Shown one piece after another: positions 47,938-57,202 of a stretch of 64,000 bases of DNA. The first letter of the stretch is position 1, and each line of letters begins with the position of its first letter. The DNA is from Uloborus plumipes. Taxonomy: Eukaryota > Arthropoda > Arachnida > Araneae > Uloboridae. The notes below the pieces were generated by a model. That model made no database searches, had not been told where the DNA came from, and saw nothing but the letters and a program-made list of their open reading frames with translations. The DNA is taken from positions 162,853-226,852 of the forward strand of contig JAXGGA010000458.1 of NCBI GenBank assembly GCA_038373865.1. The letters are read 5' to 3'. The translations under genes and the position numbers were made by a program.

Positions 47938-48089
47938 CTTAGCATTTTTTGAAGGAGTAAAGTCTTTTCGCCGAATAGCGTGCAGCCATTTTTTCTTCAG
48001 CTCTTCGTCAGAAGGAAAGCTGAAAACGGAGACTTTTTCTTTGTTTTTATAATTCCCTGAACATCCGGGACACTGCAGGTGAAAGGCAT
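47938..48089 (-). pseudogene. THAP domain, first half (exon 1), with a frameshift
   Basis: ATG at 48089-48087 opens MPFTCSVP, matching the THAP start with its first Cys. The next residues of the family (G-C-S-G-N-Y) appear one frame over as GCSGNYKNKEKVSVFSFP, then LKKKWLHAIRRKDFTPSKNA up to the donor. One missing base in a CCGG(G) run at about 48067 explains it. THAP fingers bind the transposon ends. As written, exon 1 cannot be joined to the transposase in one frame. Confidence 0.8.
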
Positions 48090-48328
48090 GGCAATTTGTG
48101 CACAATATATTAACTAATAGTAGGATTATTTAAACACAAAATAACTAAAACATCACTTCCGACGAAGAAACCAACACCGCCATAGCTACAGTAGATTCTA
48201 CCTTCCCTCTATATCTCTCGTCCCTCGGTGGGGAAGTTGACCCTACTCTTGATGACGTCAGAGGTTGAGAGCTTTCTTACGCGCGGGCCCCTCCCTCTAG
48301 TAAGCCGTGAAAAAACGCGGTGGTCATG

Positions 48329-48388
48329 AGAGGCAAGGTAGAGATAAACTTGGTGGCGGAAATGTCCTACGCTGCGGCGGAAATGTTC
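48329..48388 (-). repeat. Right TIR of the P/THAP transposon
   Basis: Partner of 43373-43432; the two CATTTCCGCC motifs are spaced as in the left TIR. Confidence 0.85.
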
Positions 48389-48399
48389 CAAGCCCACTG

Positions 48400-48575
48400 A
48401 AACACTTGAACACTTTTACATTGATCAACGTGTAACAATATAGTTTAGCCTTTAGTTTCAACAATAGTATTAAATATATTACTTTTATATTTGTAAAGAA
48501 CGTGAATTTTATCTTTTATTCAGAGTTACATACCGACAAGTGAAACGAATAAAAGCGTATTAAAAATTGGAGAAT
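48400..48575 (+). repeat. H repeat, copy 4
   Basis: Starts within the H sequence (ACATTGATCAACGTGTAACA) and runs through TATTAAATATATTACTTTTA, AAGAACGTGAATTTTATCTT, TTTATTCAGAGTTACAT and AAAGCGTATTAAAAA. Same orientation as copy 3 on the other side of the transposon. Confidence 0.75.
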
Positions 48576-49589
48576 ACAAATAGGCGGAATAATACTTTTG
48601 GGAAATTAGTTTTTCTAAAGCGCCTAAGTTTCTTATGTCCTTAATTTTTATTAACATTTTATTGGTTTCTTTATAATTAGTCTTAAACTTAATGATACTT
48701 TTTAAGATCAGCTAAGGTTATTATCGTGATCAAGAAATCAAATACCTGTTCTATTTTATCCTTTTAAGTGTTAACCAAGCACAGGGAAATTAATCTTAAC
48801 ATTATTTTTAGTTTTTTACATTACATTCAAACCGTTCTCGTATACAGCTTGCTCACTAGACGGGCATGCATTTTTATCTGTGTCAAATACATTTCTCATA
48901 GAAATGAATTTTTAACTTAACGAAGTACACTGTTACCATCATACTCAAAGTGAATATTTTTCTCAAATATTTTTTTCCCTTAAGAGAAGTAAAGCAATTT
49001 GGCCTTTTTTTTTTGTTTTCTTCATTTTCTTCAGTTCCAGATAAAACTAGTTCTTAAATAGCGTGCTTTGATTCATGAAACGCGCTGAAGCGAAAGTTTT
49101 ATTCTCTTTTCATTTGCAGTTCTGCTTTTTTTTACAGCGAAGAACAGATTTCAGGATGGAATGTAGGAACGGACTTCGTTTCTGCCTTTAGCTACAGCAG
49201 AAAAAAATGAAATTTTTGCTAAGGAACGGATAAAATTGTTTCATTCGAAAAAATATAATTGCTTTGTTCAACCCATTGCCTTTTTCGTAAATGTGTAGAA
49301 TATGTTTGCTTTTATGCATATATATTGCATTCCTCCCCACACGTTAAAGATATTTTTAGTACCTTTAAAGCAACTAAAATATTAAATGTATTGTATTAGA
49401 TGTAAATGTAGCTAATTAAAATATGTTTTGAATTCTGATATAATCTTGTTCGAAAATTCTAGTTTAAGAAAGTTAGTTTGATTTTGTTAAACGTTTAGTT
49501 GTTCTATTCGTATGCTTTCTTAAAGAAATAACCTTTTGTTTTATTGATTTTTAACTAACAAAAATTGATCAATTACATTGATAAAGAAA
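48576..49589. other. No feature recognised
   Basis: About 1 kb of AT-rich DNA without coding, RNA or repeat signal I can support. Confidence 0.5.
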
Positions 49590-49591
49590 TA

Positions 49592-50193
49592 CAGGGTTAT
49601 TCTAAATGATGGACCCCTTTTTAAAAATTCATATTTATTAAAGTTTTCAACGAAAATTAACATTCTTTATATCAACGGAAAGAGGAGATTTGAAATTTTT
49701 TTTCATATATAATCATAAATGTTCAATGTGTCCAGTGCCCACCGCGTGCTGTACGACAAACATGAATGCGGTAACCGAATTCTTCTCACACACGGCGAAA
49801 TGTATCTACCGTAACGGAGTGAACGGTGGCAGTCTTTTGAAACTGCTTAAACCAACGGCTTATGCTTTTTTTAGTTGGAGCTTTAATTCCAAATTTGGCA
49901 CGAAATGCCCGCTGCACTAAAATTTGTGCCCTTTTTTTTACAAACTGAAGAACGCAGAAAACCTTTTGGTCCACGGTCGCCATTTTCCTCAGCTGTGCCA
50001 GTAAATCAAATTATAATCTAATCCGGTGCAAACTCTACTGGTGCGCCCTTTTTTTGCAGCTTCAGGAAAAAATTTTGCACTAAAAAAAATTTGAAATTTC
50101 ATCTTTCTATTGCAATAAAGATTGTTCATTTCGGATTTATATTTTAATAAATATGAATTTTTAAAAAGGGGTCCATCATTTAGAATAACCCTG
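49592..50193 (-). mobile_element. Internally deleted mariner-type element, 602 bp, TA-flanked
   Basis: About 50-bp TIRs: CAGGGTTATTCTAAATGATG, then GACCCCTTTTTAAAAATTCA and its complement on the right, flanked by TA (49590-49591, 50194-50195). It encodes the N- and C-terminal ends of a transposase and lacks the catalytic middle. Confidence 0.9.
49725..49983 (-). pseudogene. DUF4817-type mariner transposase remnant
   Basis: The frame from 49983 reads MATVDQKVFCVLQFVKKRAQ, then FGIKAPTKKSISRWFKQFQK, the helix-turn-helix domain that binds the TIRs in arthropod DUF4817 transposases. After ATVHSVTVDTFRRV there is a stop, then EEFGYRIHVCRTARGGHWTH, which resembles the usual C-terminus (Y-R-L-D-V-x-R-A-T-x-G-x-H). 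The DDE catalytic region between them is gone, so the element depends on a source elsewhere. Confidence 0.85.
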
Positions 50194-50362
50194 TAGTTTT
50201 TCAAATGTAATATTTAAAGTGTTCCTAAGATAATTCTGTTTCTGATTTCAAATATCAAATCAAAATTTTTCCATCACCCAGAATTTTAGTGCAGCTACAG
50301 TTTTTTAGTTAATTAATTTTAGTTTTTTAGTTAATCAACACGTTACTCTATATTAGGTAATG

Positions 50363-50744
50363 CTTGTTTGTTTGTTTCAAATGGGGCTGCGTTTAGCTTC
50401 TTGCCATTTGCAGACCTAGTGCTTCAAGAACTTCACCCACTTTTTCATGTGGGTGACACCATCGGCAGAATGAAATTGACACGAGAATTTTGATGCCCAG
50501 TTTTCCCACTAGATGGAGGCACTTGGGCACAATGCGATGCGAAACTGCACTAAGAATTTAATTGTGCCAAGAGACGCTATAAGCCAAACAAGTACTCGAG
50601 GGATCTTTTACATGCCGCATAATCACAAGACATGGACGCTGTCGATTTTCTGCATCATGAAAATCTACCGACTGGAGTCGGGTTTGATCCCGCGCCTATG
50701 GGCGCGAGAGGCCGACGTCTTAACCACTACACCACTCTGCCGGC
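50363..50744 (-). mobile_element. tRNA-derived SINE (type 1), 382 bp, 13-bp target duplication
   Basis: The head on the minus strand, GGCAGAGTGGTGTAGTGGTT then AAGACGTCGGCC, carries an A box; GCGGGATCAAACCCGACTC holds a B box (GGATCAAACCC). The body continues through GGCATGTAAAAGATCCC and GTGGGTGAAGTTCTTGAAGC to a GAAACAAACAAACAA tail (50378-50363). Flanks ATATTAGGTAATG (50350-50362) and ATATTACGTAATG (50745-50757) form a 13-bp duplication with one mismatch, the sign of LINE-assisted insertion. Confidence 0.9.
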
Positions 50745-50757
50745 ATATTACGTAATG

Positions 50758-51462
50758 TTAAAAACACTATTAAAATCGTATCACGAAGACAAGAAACGTG
50801 GTTATTTCGTTGTTACTACATTTTTTTTTATTATTTTCAAGCTTATGATTTTTACAGGTTGCGGGCGCGACTCTATGATCTTGCTCTTACTTAGTGTGAC
50901 CAAGCGAAATTATTGGCGGCGGCGGTGGTTTTAGCAGCTGAATCAAAATCAGGCGGCGTTAACGTTCCTTCGTTTGACGCGATTGGCGACAACTAATGGA
51001 TTTGACAAATTGTTTTATGTTTTAACTGCAATTTTAATGATATTTAATGAGTTTTTTTTTCTACTTGACGGATTATTTCCACTTTCAGTTATCTGATCTT
51101 TCATTTTTTTTTGTAATCTAATCTTTTTTTCATTTTACCCATTTTTTTCATTGTAATGTAACTTTTAGAATGACTTTAGTGCCAAGATTTTTGAAAACTC
51201 ACCACGACCACGTTACCATAACTCTGCCACAAAATAACATCACCAATGTTCAATTCAACTTGTGCAGTTCACTTAATGAGATATTACTCTAACGATAATT
51301 GTATAGGGGCGAGATTGGGGGAAAGAAGAAAAAATATATTTATCGATTTAACCAATCACCAATCAGGGAATGTTTCTGTAACAGATTTTATTGCAGCTTT
51401 TAAACTTTGGGAAATTTTAGTTTCACTTTCATATCATTGGAAATTTCGAAAAACAGTGATGA
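50758..51462. other. No gene recognised
   Basis: T-rich sequence with a GGCGGCGGCGGTGG run at 50915-50928. No supported gene. Confidence 0.45.
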
Positions 51463-51593
51463 GGGCCCTGCTCCACATCAGCAGAAAATGCGACCGAAAA
51501 TGAAGTCAGAAACCGAAAATCCGGGTACTTTCCATAGGAATATCATTTAATCCGTTTTATTTTTCTGCTTTACGGCAATGTGGAGCAGGGCCC
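51463..51593. mobile_element. Small MITE, 131 bp, TGA-flanked
   Basis: GGGCCCTGCTCCACAT and its exact complement form the ends; TGA lies outside both (51460-51462, 51594-51596). The superfamily cannot be told from so short an element. Confidence 0.7.
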
Positions 51594-51721
51594 TGACTTG
51601 TATTCGGGCTCAGAAAGTTTGGCGAAACTGAAATAATTGAAAAGGCTCTCTACTATTTAATTCCATCCCAGTTATAACGGTTTGTTACAAATTGTGAAAG
51701 GTAATTATTCAAAATGTTATT

Positions 51722-52065
51722 TCTTCCTTTTACCTAATAGAGACAGTACTATAATCTCAAAATTTTATCACCCAAATTTCGTCTTAACTGTTCATTTCAC
51801 TCACTCATGGATGAATGCTGAGTAGGTTTTTTCGTCCATCTGCACGTGCATATGCACCCAAGAACGTAAGAACAGTCGAAATATCTATTTTAAGTATCCC
51901 AGAGTTAATTATCACGATTTCTTTAGTTACATCTGGATGTGTATATCTATGTATGTACTTGTGTATGTATCTTGAAAAACTTAAAAATTGTGAGGAGTAG
52001 AAAGCTGAAATTTTGTATGTAAACTCTGAGTTGGACCTAATGGTGCATCTCAACTTTTGGCTGCG
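51722..52065 (-). mobile_element. A6-flanked repeat family, old 3'-half copy
   Basis: On the minus strand GATAATTAACTCTGGG, GGGTGCATATGCACGTGC, CAGCATTCATCCATGAGTGA and GTAAAAGGAAG follow the same order as the last 300 bp of copy B. It is strongly diverged and lacks the 5' half. Confidence 0.6.
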
Positions 52066-52244
52066 TTTATTTCAAAAGGCGTCTTTTACACGTTTTTTTT
52101 TGGGGGGGGGGGGAAACTCTCAGCTAACTTAAATGCAGACTTAAGTGATGTTATGATTTGATAACTACTTGGCGATGTATCCCTGGGCTTTTAGAAGCCC
52201 AGTTTTTACCACCAGCTTGTGGCAATAGTACTCATTTTTTTATA

Positions 52245-52500
52245 CTTTTTTAACCGACTTCAACAAAGGAGGAGGTTATACAATTCGTCGGAGAATTTTT
52301 TTTTTGTATGTTATAAGATTACTCGAAGATGCCTGGACCGATTTCAAAAATTCTTTTTTTGTTAGAAAGGTCTTTCTTTCCGATTTTTCCCATCCTCTCG
52401 TGGTTCGGAACCTGCAGAAATCTTTCGAAAAAGAAATTGGGATCACAGTAATGCTAATAATGACCATTTTGAACGCTAGGCTTCTCTGGATTGCATAGTG
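52245..52500 (+). repeat. Arthropod-type AACCGACTTC repeat fragment
   Basis: Begins TTAACCGACTTCAACAAAGG then AGGAGGTTATACAATTCG, a phrase dispersed in many arthropod genomes. The AACCGACTTC core recurs in the inverted repeat at 53150-53621. The class is not known to me. Confidence 0.5.
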
Positions 52501-53149
52501 AAATTCATTTCTATGGTGTTTTTGAAAATTTTAAACCGAGTATCTTTCTATGTCCTGCTTTTTCTCCAACTCCAACGAACTGAAAGTTGTACCAAGTCCT
52601 AATTCATTCGTAATATTTCAGGTTTTATTAGTCTTAATTTACATAAGGTTTGATACAGGAATTCTGAAGAAAGTGAGGAAAATCTCCAAATTTTTGCTCA
52701 AATTTAAAGCGATTTGTCCTAAATGATTAAATATGAAATCCATTGTTCCAAACGTGATTAATATGAAACAGTTATTATAATGATAATGAAAATTTTGAAT
52801 AAAGGCTTAACTGAAGCAAACATGAAACTCATTAGCGGCCCACGTACGTAATACGCCGTAAAATTTTATGAACCGCAAGAATCTAGTGTTGTTTTGAAAT
52901 ATAAATTAGTTGAAAAGCCGTTAATATTTAGCCTTTGATTAAACTAGTACACAAATAAATACAAGAGAATAACAAGGATTATTTTTTAGTGTCAATCGTT
53001 TAAAATTTTAGACGCGTTGGTACTTTCCTTCTTTTTTTTCCTTACATAGTTTATTTTATGAAGCATTTATTGATGCAAATTAGGTGAAGTTTTGTAATGG
53101 AAACATTACCTTATTTCCTATGTACATTTACACTAAAAAGAATAAAAAA

Positions 53150-53621
53150 AAATATTTTTGAGAAAAAAAATTGAACCGACTTCGGAACTTCACTCGGCAA
53201 GTGCTCTAAAAAAAAAATAATTTTTTTTCTTTGAACACCATCGACACTACATTTAAACATAAGTTTTGAAGTCGGTGCAAAAACTATAGGTGAAATGATG
53301 TTTAACTACATTTTGTCGACATTTTTCAGAGAAACCACTGAAAATTAAGAGCTGAATTTTTGTACCATTACATAAATATATGGTTGTCGATGTAGTGTAA
53401 GCGAATGCGATTAAAGAACCTGGATTCATTGCAATTTATATATATAGTTAAATTATAGTTTCGTATGGTTCTATGTAGTGTTTTTGCGCCGACTTCAAAA
53501 CTTATGTTTAAATGTAGTGTCGATGGTGTTCAAAGAATAAATTATTTTTTACTTTTTAGAGCACTTGCCGAGTGAAGTTCCGAAGTCGGTTCAATTTTTT
53601 TTTTCAAAAATATTTTTATTA
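53150..53621. repeat. Foldback structure, ~140-bp arms
   Basis: 53150-53289 and 53477-53621 are reverse complements: TTGAACCGACTTCGGAACTT, CACTCGGCAAGTGCTCTAAA, AACACCATCGACACTACATT, TAAACATAAGTTTTGAAGTC. The 188-bp spacer is unrelated. Either an element with long TIRs or an inverted duplication. Confidence 0.8.
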
Positions 53622-54127
53622 CGACAATATTTCGCGAAAAATCATTTTTAATGAGCTGAGTTCAATTCGTAGCGTTTGGCGATGTTTTGAAAATATCCAT
53701 TGAATTGTCGGTATTTAGAATATGCTTCTGTGTAAAAAACATTTTTTTTTTGCATTGGATCGCACCCATTCTTTTAAGTTATTAAAAACAGTACCAGGGG
53801 ACCGAGCCCGCTCGGCAAAAAAAAAAGAGGTTTGTAAACTTGTGTTTTTTGCTAAATGCGAAGTACTTGTTTAGATAAACTTGAAAAGCATTTTTAAGCC
53901 TTTGGTTGCAATTACGCATTTAATACAGCCGTAATTGGTTAAAAAAATACAACCTTATTTAATCCATGCTCACCATAAAATCACACGCAATTTCGTTTCA
54001 TTTGGCGCCGAAGACGCGGAAGGTGTTGATGAGTGGATGCATAGTCCCTGTTCTCCAGTACGCATTTGGTTCCAGTTGGTTTTGACTTTCATTTTACTTC
54101 ACACTTCAAGGTTCCCCGCGTACATAC

Positions 54128-54402
54128 CACAACTCGTGGTTTAACCGGGACGGGGCCCTGAAGAGCGCTTTGTTCATTTTTGAACCAGGCCCTAGGGCCG
54201 AGCAAACCCTTGGCCCAGCATCCCCCAGAGGTATCGTTTCACTTGGAGGATTTTATGACCACGAACATTTTTAACGTCCCTCAGCCATCATTAATGAAGA
54301 TGGTGGATCGTTTATCGGCTGGGCTTCCTTTATATGATCGGCCCGGGACTCTCCGGTTACGAGTCCGACGACTAACCGATCGGACTACCGCGGCCCACAC
54401 CC
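54128..54402 (-). mobile_element. tRNA-derived SINE (type 2), copy 2
   Basis: The minus-strand head GGCCGCGGTAGTCCGATCGG then GTCGTCGGACTCGTAACCGG shares its tRNA-like plan with 35248-35512, followed by the same body: ACGTTAAAAATGTTCGTGGT, TCCAAGTGAAACGATACC, CTCTGGGGGATGCTGG, GGGCCCCGTCC, GGTTAAACCACG. Confidence 0.7.
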
Positions 54403-54460
54403 AATTCTAACTTTATTTTGATTGATCTTCTTTAAATTTCACAAACAATAATAATTCTAA

Positions 54461-54784
54461 CGTGTTGCCAAAACTCATTTGAAAAATACCATAAAAATTT
54501 AAATTTAGGTTATGTGATTAAATATGAAATCCATTGTTATAATAAAACGTGGTTGCTGTGAACATTAACAATAAGAGTAATCATAAAGAAAATTGCGAAA
54601 AAAAGCTCGTCAAACGTTTAATGAAGGCACAAAAAACCGCGTTTTTACAGAAAAAACGCAGATGTAGATGAACTCAAAAAACAAAACTTTATCTAAATAC
54701 AAAATTTTATCAAAATCTTTAGAGCCGTTTTCGAGATCCGAAATATATATATACCAGAATTGCTCGTCTAAATATATTAGATAG
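54461..54784 (+). repeat. Dispersed repeat, direct copy 1
   Basis: Shares TGATTAAATATGAAATCCAT, CGCGTTTTTACAGAAAAAAC, GTAGATGAACTCAAAAA, TTAGAGCCGTTTTCGAGATC and AGAATTGCTCGTCTAAA with 55114-55472. The tail resembles 3' ends of arthropod non-LTR elements. A shorter related piece lies near 52722. Confidence 0.75.
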
Positions 54785-54965
54785 ATGTAATTTTGTTTCG
54801 AAACTTAATATTTTAAGAAAATTGAATTTCATATTTATTGATTTTTTACCTGAAATATCTTACTAAACACGCTTGAGGAGGAAAAAAAGTATTTTAAAAC
54901 GAACTATCACACTTTTATACTCAATTTTGAAATCGTACTTGAAAAGTAAAAATTAACCTGATTTT

Positions 54966-55090
54966 TATATAATGTAAGTTACCATAAAATTCAACAGATG
55001 TCGGTGGACAATCATCACTGCTTTTATTCCATGGCTTTTGAATAAATGAAACAGCCTGTATAAGACACTTATCTAGTGAAGCCTTGCTTT
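54966..55090 (+). repeat. Dispersed repeat with GAAACAGCCTGTATAA core, second copy
   Basis: Direct copy of 34917-35050 lying between the two 54.5/55.1-kb repeats; share TAGTTACCATAAAATTC-type and ATCTAGTGAAGCCTTG blocks. Confidence 0.7.
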
Positions 55091-55113
55091 AACGTTTCAA
55101 CAACGTAACAATT

Positions 55114-55472
55114 TAACGTTGCCAAATACCATAAAATTTAAACTCGCGCTGATGTGATTAAATATGAAATCCATTGTTATAATTAAATGTGGTTGCTAAG
55201 AAACAATAACAATGAGAGAAATCATAAAGAAAATGGCGATAAAGAAAACTTCTCAAATTTTCAATGGAGGCACAAAAAAAAATGGGTTTTTTTGTAAAAA
55301 CTCGCGTTTTTACAGAAAAAACGCCGACGTAGATGAACTCAAAAACCAAAACTCTATCTAAATACAAAATTTTATTGAAATCGTTAGAGCCGTTTTCTAA
55401 ATCCGAAAAATAAATAAATAAATAAATAAATATATATACAAGAATTGCTCGTTTAAAGATATTAGATATTTT
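55114..55472 (+). repeat. Dispersed repeat, direct copy 2
   Basis: Partner of 54461-54784, with a small AATAAATAAATAAATA expansion near 55406-55430 before AGAATTGCTCGTTTAAA. The minus-strand 69-codon frame inside is a by-product. Confidence 0.75.
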
Positions 55473-55921
55473 ACTCGGTGTACTTGTTTAATAGGTGTAA
55501 AAGGAAGTAGAGTGGGGTCTACATATGATTTTTTAAAGTAATGATAATTACCTTTTTTGGTACTTAACTTTCAGGTGAAATGATCATGACGCAGAACAAG
55601 CTAAATTGGCTTAAACCACCCAATGATCATTTTGGATAATTTAAGTTTTAGTATGGAATCAAACCACTTATTTTTTACTGTTTGCACTTCGGAAGTTTAA
55701 ATTTTGTTCTTAAATTTGTAAAAACAGCCTTTTTACCATTTGAAATGCATACTTTAATTACTTTCATTTATATTGAAAAAAAAAAAGTATTTTTCTAGTT
55801 TTAGTTGCTTTACTTGGTTTGGTGGTACTTTCAACCTTGTCAAAAACTGAAAAATTCAGTTACATTGTGACGTTATGTTGTGGCTCCACTTTTCTCATTT
55901 TGCATTTTGACGGAACTTTTA
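55473..55921. other. No feature recognised
   Basis: AT-rich sequence before the Helitron; nothing supported. Confidence 0.45.
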
Positions 55922-56620
55922 TCTCTATATAGAAAGATGACGGTGTTTGTTTGTTTGTTAGTACGTTTGTAACCGCTGGCCAGAAGCCCCCACAGCACCT
56001 ACAGACCTGAAACTTGGCACAAAAATGCGAACGTCCCAGTAAAATGCATCTCGAAGGCCAAATTCTGAATTTCGAATTAGTTATTTTTAAATTAATTAAT
56101 TAGTCTCATTTTTGGTATATCCGCCATTATTTAGGGGGGAAAACCTTCCCCCACCCCATAACATTATACATCGTTGGAAAGGATTTTTTTTTTCTGAAAA
56201 AGAAAAGTTTTAGCGCGTTTCTCTGCGTTTATTAGAACAGGAGATATTAATTAATCAAATTTAGTCAATTTTCAAGGCTTAACTCTGTACGCAAAACTGA
56301 AACACTAGGTCCATTTACCGGATTAGCTGCTGTTTTATCCATGAAGTTACATTGAGGTTTAAATTTGCGTACAGAGATAAGCCTTGAAAATTCACAAAAT
56401 TTGAATAATTAATATCGCCTGTTACTTAACTTTCTGTCTTTTTTATTTATTTGGCGAATTGATTTGAACTTTAACATGACTTTGAGTGGAATTTAAAAGA
56501 TTGTGGATCACATTTGAATTAAAGAATATAATAAATTTACTTCAGAGGGTTGGAGTGAATTTAAATTTATTCAGTTGACTTCCATTTAATGCACGGGCAT
56601 CGCCGTGCGGGTACTGCTAG
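55922..56620 (+). mobile_element. Non-autonomous Helitron, 699 bp
   Basis: Begins TCTCTATATAGAAAG directly after A and ends GGGTACTGCTAG directly before T, the A|TC...CTRR|T rule of Helitrons, without target duplication. A 6-bp-stem hairpin GCACGG-GCATCG-CCGTGC stands 10 nt before the end. An internal inverted repeat of about 59 bp lies at 56237-56295 / 56364-56423. No Rep/helicase coding. Confidence 0.85.
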
Positions 56621-57202
56621 TTGTTTATATTTATGACTCGATATATTTATTTAGTTGATTATTTATGATTAAATGTATCACGTTAAGTTAAACTATAAAA
56701 AGTCAACCAATTGAGTTGACTTGGCGAATTTATTTGATGAGCTTTTTCATGTTATTTAACAAATCATTTTGTTTTTAAATTTGGAGGCTGTTACTATGCC
56801 TAATTGAATAATTTAGGAGGTTAATTTTTTTATAGAAATTATTCTTTTTTTACGGCTTGTTCCTGATTAAAAGCCATTTGCGAAGTTAATTTATGGCATT
56901 AGTAATTGAAAACTTTTTTCGTAAATTTGACCATGGCGACAATAAGATACAATGCAACACAATCGCCAACATAAAAAATTCAGCGTGGCAAGCTTATAAC
57001 GGAAAAGTACCAAAATCTGCGTCCAGCCGTTGATACCAGTATTGGCGAAAACTTACGATAATTTTCCTTAAGTTTGCTGAGAAATCATCATCAATAAAAC
57101 AAAAATTTCATCATTTTTTATGATATTTTTTACAAATTTTTGAAAATTGATCTGACTCTTGGTAACGAAAGTTATTTGGGCTCGAAAAAAAGTCTGTTCC
57201 TT
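56621..57202. other. No feature recognised; 3' flank of the V-ATPase gene
   Basis: No poly-A tract or clear repeat next to the gene's stop codon. The sequence gives no evidence for how the transcript ends. Confidence 0.45.

Larger units (their letters stand above)
43356..48399 (-). mobile_element. P/THAP-type DNA transposon, ~5.0 kb, long TIRs
   Basis: The TIRs include GAACATTCCCGCCGCAGCGT (from 43373) and GAACATTTCCGCCGCAGCGT (minus strand from 48388), with similarity continuing about 60 bp through AGTTTATCYCTAYCTTRCC. Weaker subterminal similarity (ACTAGAGGRAGGGGCC, TGACGTCAT, GAGTAGGG) extends further. Outer ends are placed at CAG on both sides, with AAACACAA (43347-43354) and AAACACTT (48400-48407) as a possible imperfect 8-bp duplication. 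It encodes one minus-strand transposase gene with an N-terminal THAP exon. H repeats stand on both sides. Confidence 0.85.
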
